Below, piece after piece: positions 12,571-13,213 of a DNA stretch of 13,213 nucleotides. Location of the stretch: contig JAMONK010000083.1 of assembly GCA_027065835.1 (NCBI GenBank), forward strand, positions 1 through 13,213, read 5' to 3'. Position 1 is the first letter of the stretch, and every line of letters starts with the position of its first letter. A program made the position numbers and the translations under genes. Source of the DNA: Thermococcus sp. (GTDB lineage Archaea; Methanobacteriota_B; Thermococci; Thermococcales; Thermococcaceae). Under the pieces are notes generated by a model, which did not search any database, was not told the origin of the DNA, and worked only from the letters and a program-made list of their open reading frames with translations.

Positions 12571-13213
12571 ATGAAGCTAGTCCCAAGCATCGCTTACCTG
12601 AGGGTTCAGAGGCAGACCTTTGTGGGGTACTCGATGCCCCTCGCCGGTTGGGTGGGGGAGTACCTGATCAACTACCGCAGGTTGCCTCGGCCGGGTTTTC
12701 TCTCCCGGGCTATGGGGAAGCTAGGTTTCTCCCCTGCTGGAGAGGAGCACGACGACCGCTACGTAACCCGGTTCTTCACGAAGGGGAGTGTTTCGATAAG
12801 CGCGAGCTGGGACATCGAGAAGGAGAGCCTCTTCCTTCAGCTGATTCCCCTCCGCTCACGGCTCTCCAGTGGTTTAACCATCCGGGCGGAGCACGTGGAG
12901 TTCTACGACCAGTACGTGGTGAGCATAGAGCCGACCGGCAAGCTCCCTCCCGGCGTTAGAGGTATCGGGATAAACGCCCTGATCCTTGAGGATTTTTACC
13001 CCATCGAGACCCCCTACTGGGGGATGCTCCACGAGGACTGGGAGGCCGAGCTGAACCTCCTGGTGATGAAGGACGAGGTTTATGAAGGATTGAGCCGCGA
13101 GGAGTACCGCTGTCCGGTCTGCTTCTCGCCCTTGAACGAGGAGAACGGTGTCCTCAAGTGCACTCACTGCGGCTTCACCTACGCTCCGGAGCACGACTTC
13201 GATAGGGTCATGG
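12571..13213 (+). CDS. Hypothetical zinc-ribbon protein, truncated by the window end
   Basis: The frame opens at ATG 12571 and stays open for 214 codons to the right edge, so the gene is incomplete at its 3' end. Product not recognised. The first about 170 residues look like a soluble alpha/beta domain: MKLVPSIAYLRVQRQ, a basic stretch around 36-50, and a strand-rich part at 74-140. A zinc ribbon follows with CPVC (181-184) and CTHC (197-200), suggesting a DNA-, RNA- or protein-binding role, which is inference. Codon use fits a native gene. No Shine-Dalgarno is present, but a TATA box sits about 31 nt upstream, so the mRNA is probably near-leaderless. It follows DP2 in the same direction. The competing open frame at 12525-12959 is out of register with this pattern and has no domain features. 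Confidence 0.8.
   Translation, partial: MKLVPSIAYLRVQRQTFVGYSMPLAGWVGEYLINYRRLPRPGFLSRAMGKLGFSPAGEEHDDRYVTRFFTKGSVSISASWDIEKESLFLQLIPLRSRLSSGLTIRAEHVEFYDQYVVSIEPTGKLPPGVRGIGINALILEDFYPIETPYWGMLHEDWEAELNLLVMKDEVYEGLSREEYRCPVCFSPLNEENGVLKCTHCGFTYAPEHDFDRVM

Noticed and set aside
12866..12873. TCCAGTGG, an ORB-like match near the right edge
   Set aside because: It is only 8 bases, lacks the GGAA half of the dyad and is isolated, so chance explains it.
12525..12959. Open reading frame of 144 codons after DP2
   Set aside because: It overlaps the frame starting at 12571, which stays open to the window edge and encodes a zinc ribbon. This alternative is proline/arginine-rich and featureless.

Overview
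The window comes from a hyperthermophilic euryarchaeon of the order Thermococcales, most likely a Thermococcus. RadA, Orc1/Cdc6 and both subunits of the euryarchaeal DNA polymerase D are all recognisable by eye. Promoters are archaeal (TATA/BRE-like), Shine-Dalgarno sites are of the GGTGA type, and terminators are short T-runs. It is a chromosomal replication-origin locus. No tRNA, rRNA, CRISPR array or insertion sequence was seen.

Layout. Minus strand, left: radA recombinase (61-1125) and a two-TM potassium channel with an RCK domain (1319-2335). Positions 2336-2994 are the core origin: two full-length Origin Recognition Boxes (ORBs) in opposite orientation flank an AT-rich unwinding region that holds a perfect 17-bp palindrome and, on its left, three stem-loop-like inverted repeats. 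Plus strand, right: a hypothetical protein that may have a YbjN-like fold (2995-3627), a spacer with TATA-like boxes and ORB-like motifs, then orc1/cdc6 (3884-5131), polD small subunit DP1 (5131-7239, 1-nt overlap) and polD large subunit DP2 (7243-12528). A separately promoted zinc-ribbon protein (12571 to beyond the window end) runs off the right edge.

How it works together: Orc1/Cdc6 binds ORBs and loads the helicase at the origin. PolD (DP1 proofreading exonuclease plus DP2 polymerase) is translated from the same apparent operon. RadA repairs and restarts forks. All genes point away from the origin, so they are co-oriented with the outgoing forks.

Most notable: (1) the DP2 polymerase is interrupted, one residue before its catalytic Asp-Gly-Asp, by a 475-residue intein that carries a LAGLIDADG homing endonuclease and an atypical Ala-Asn C-terminus. 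(2) Perfect ORB cores (TTCCAGTGGAA, either orientation) occur not only in the origin but three times within about 200 bp inside the low-complexity linker of the DP1 coding sequence, in two reading frames and both orientations. This suggests DNA-level selection for Orc1 binding inside a polymerase gene.
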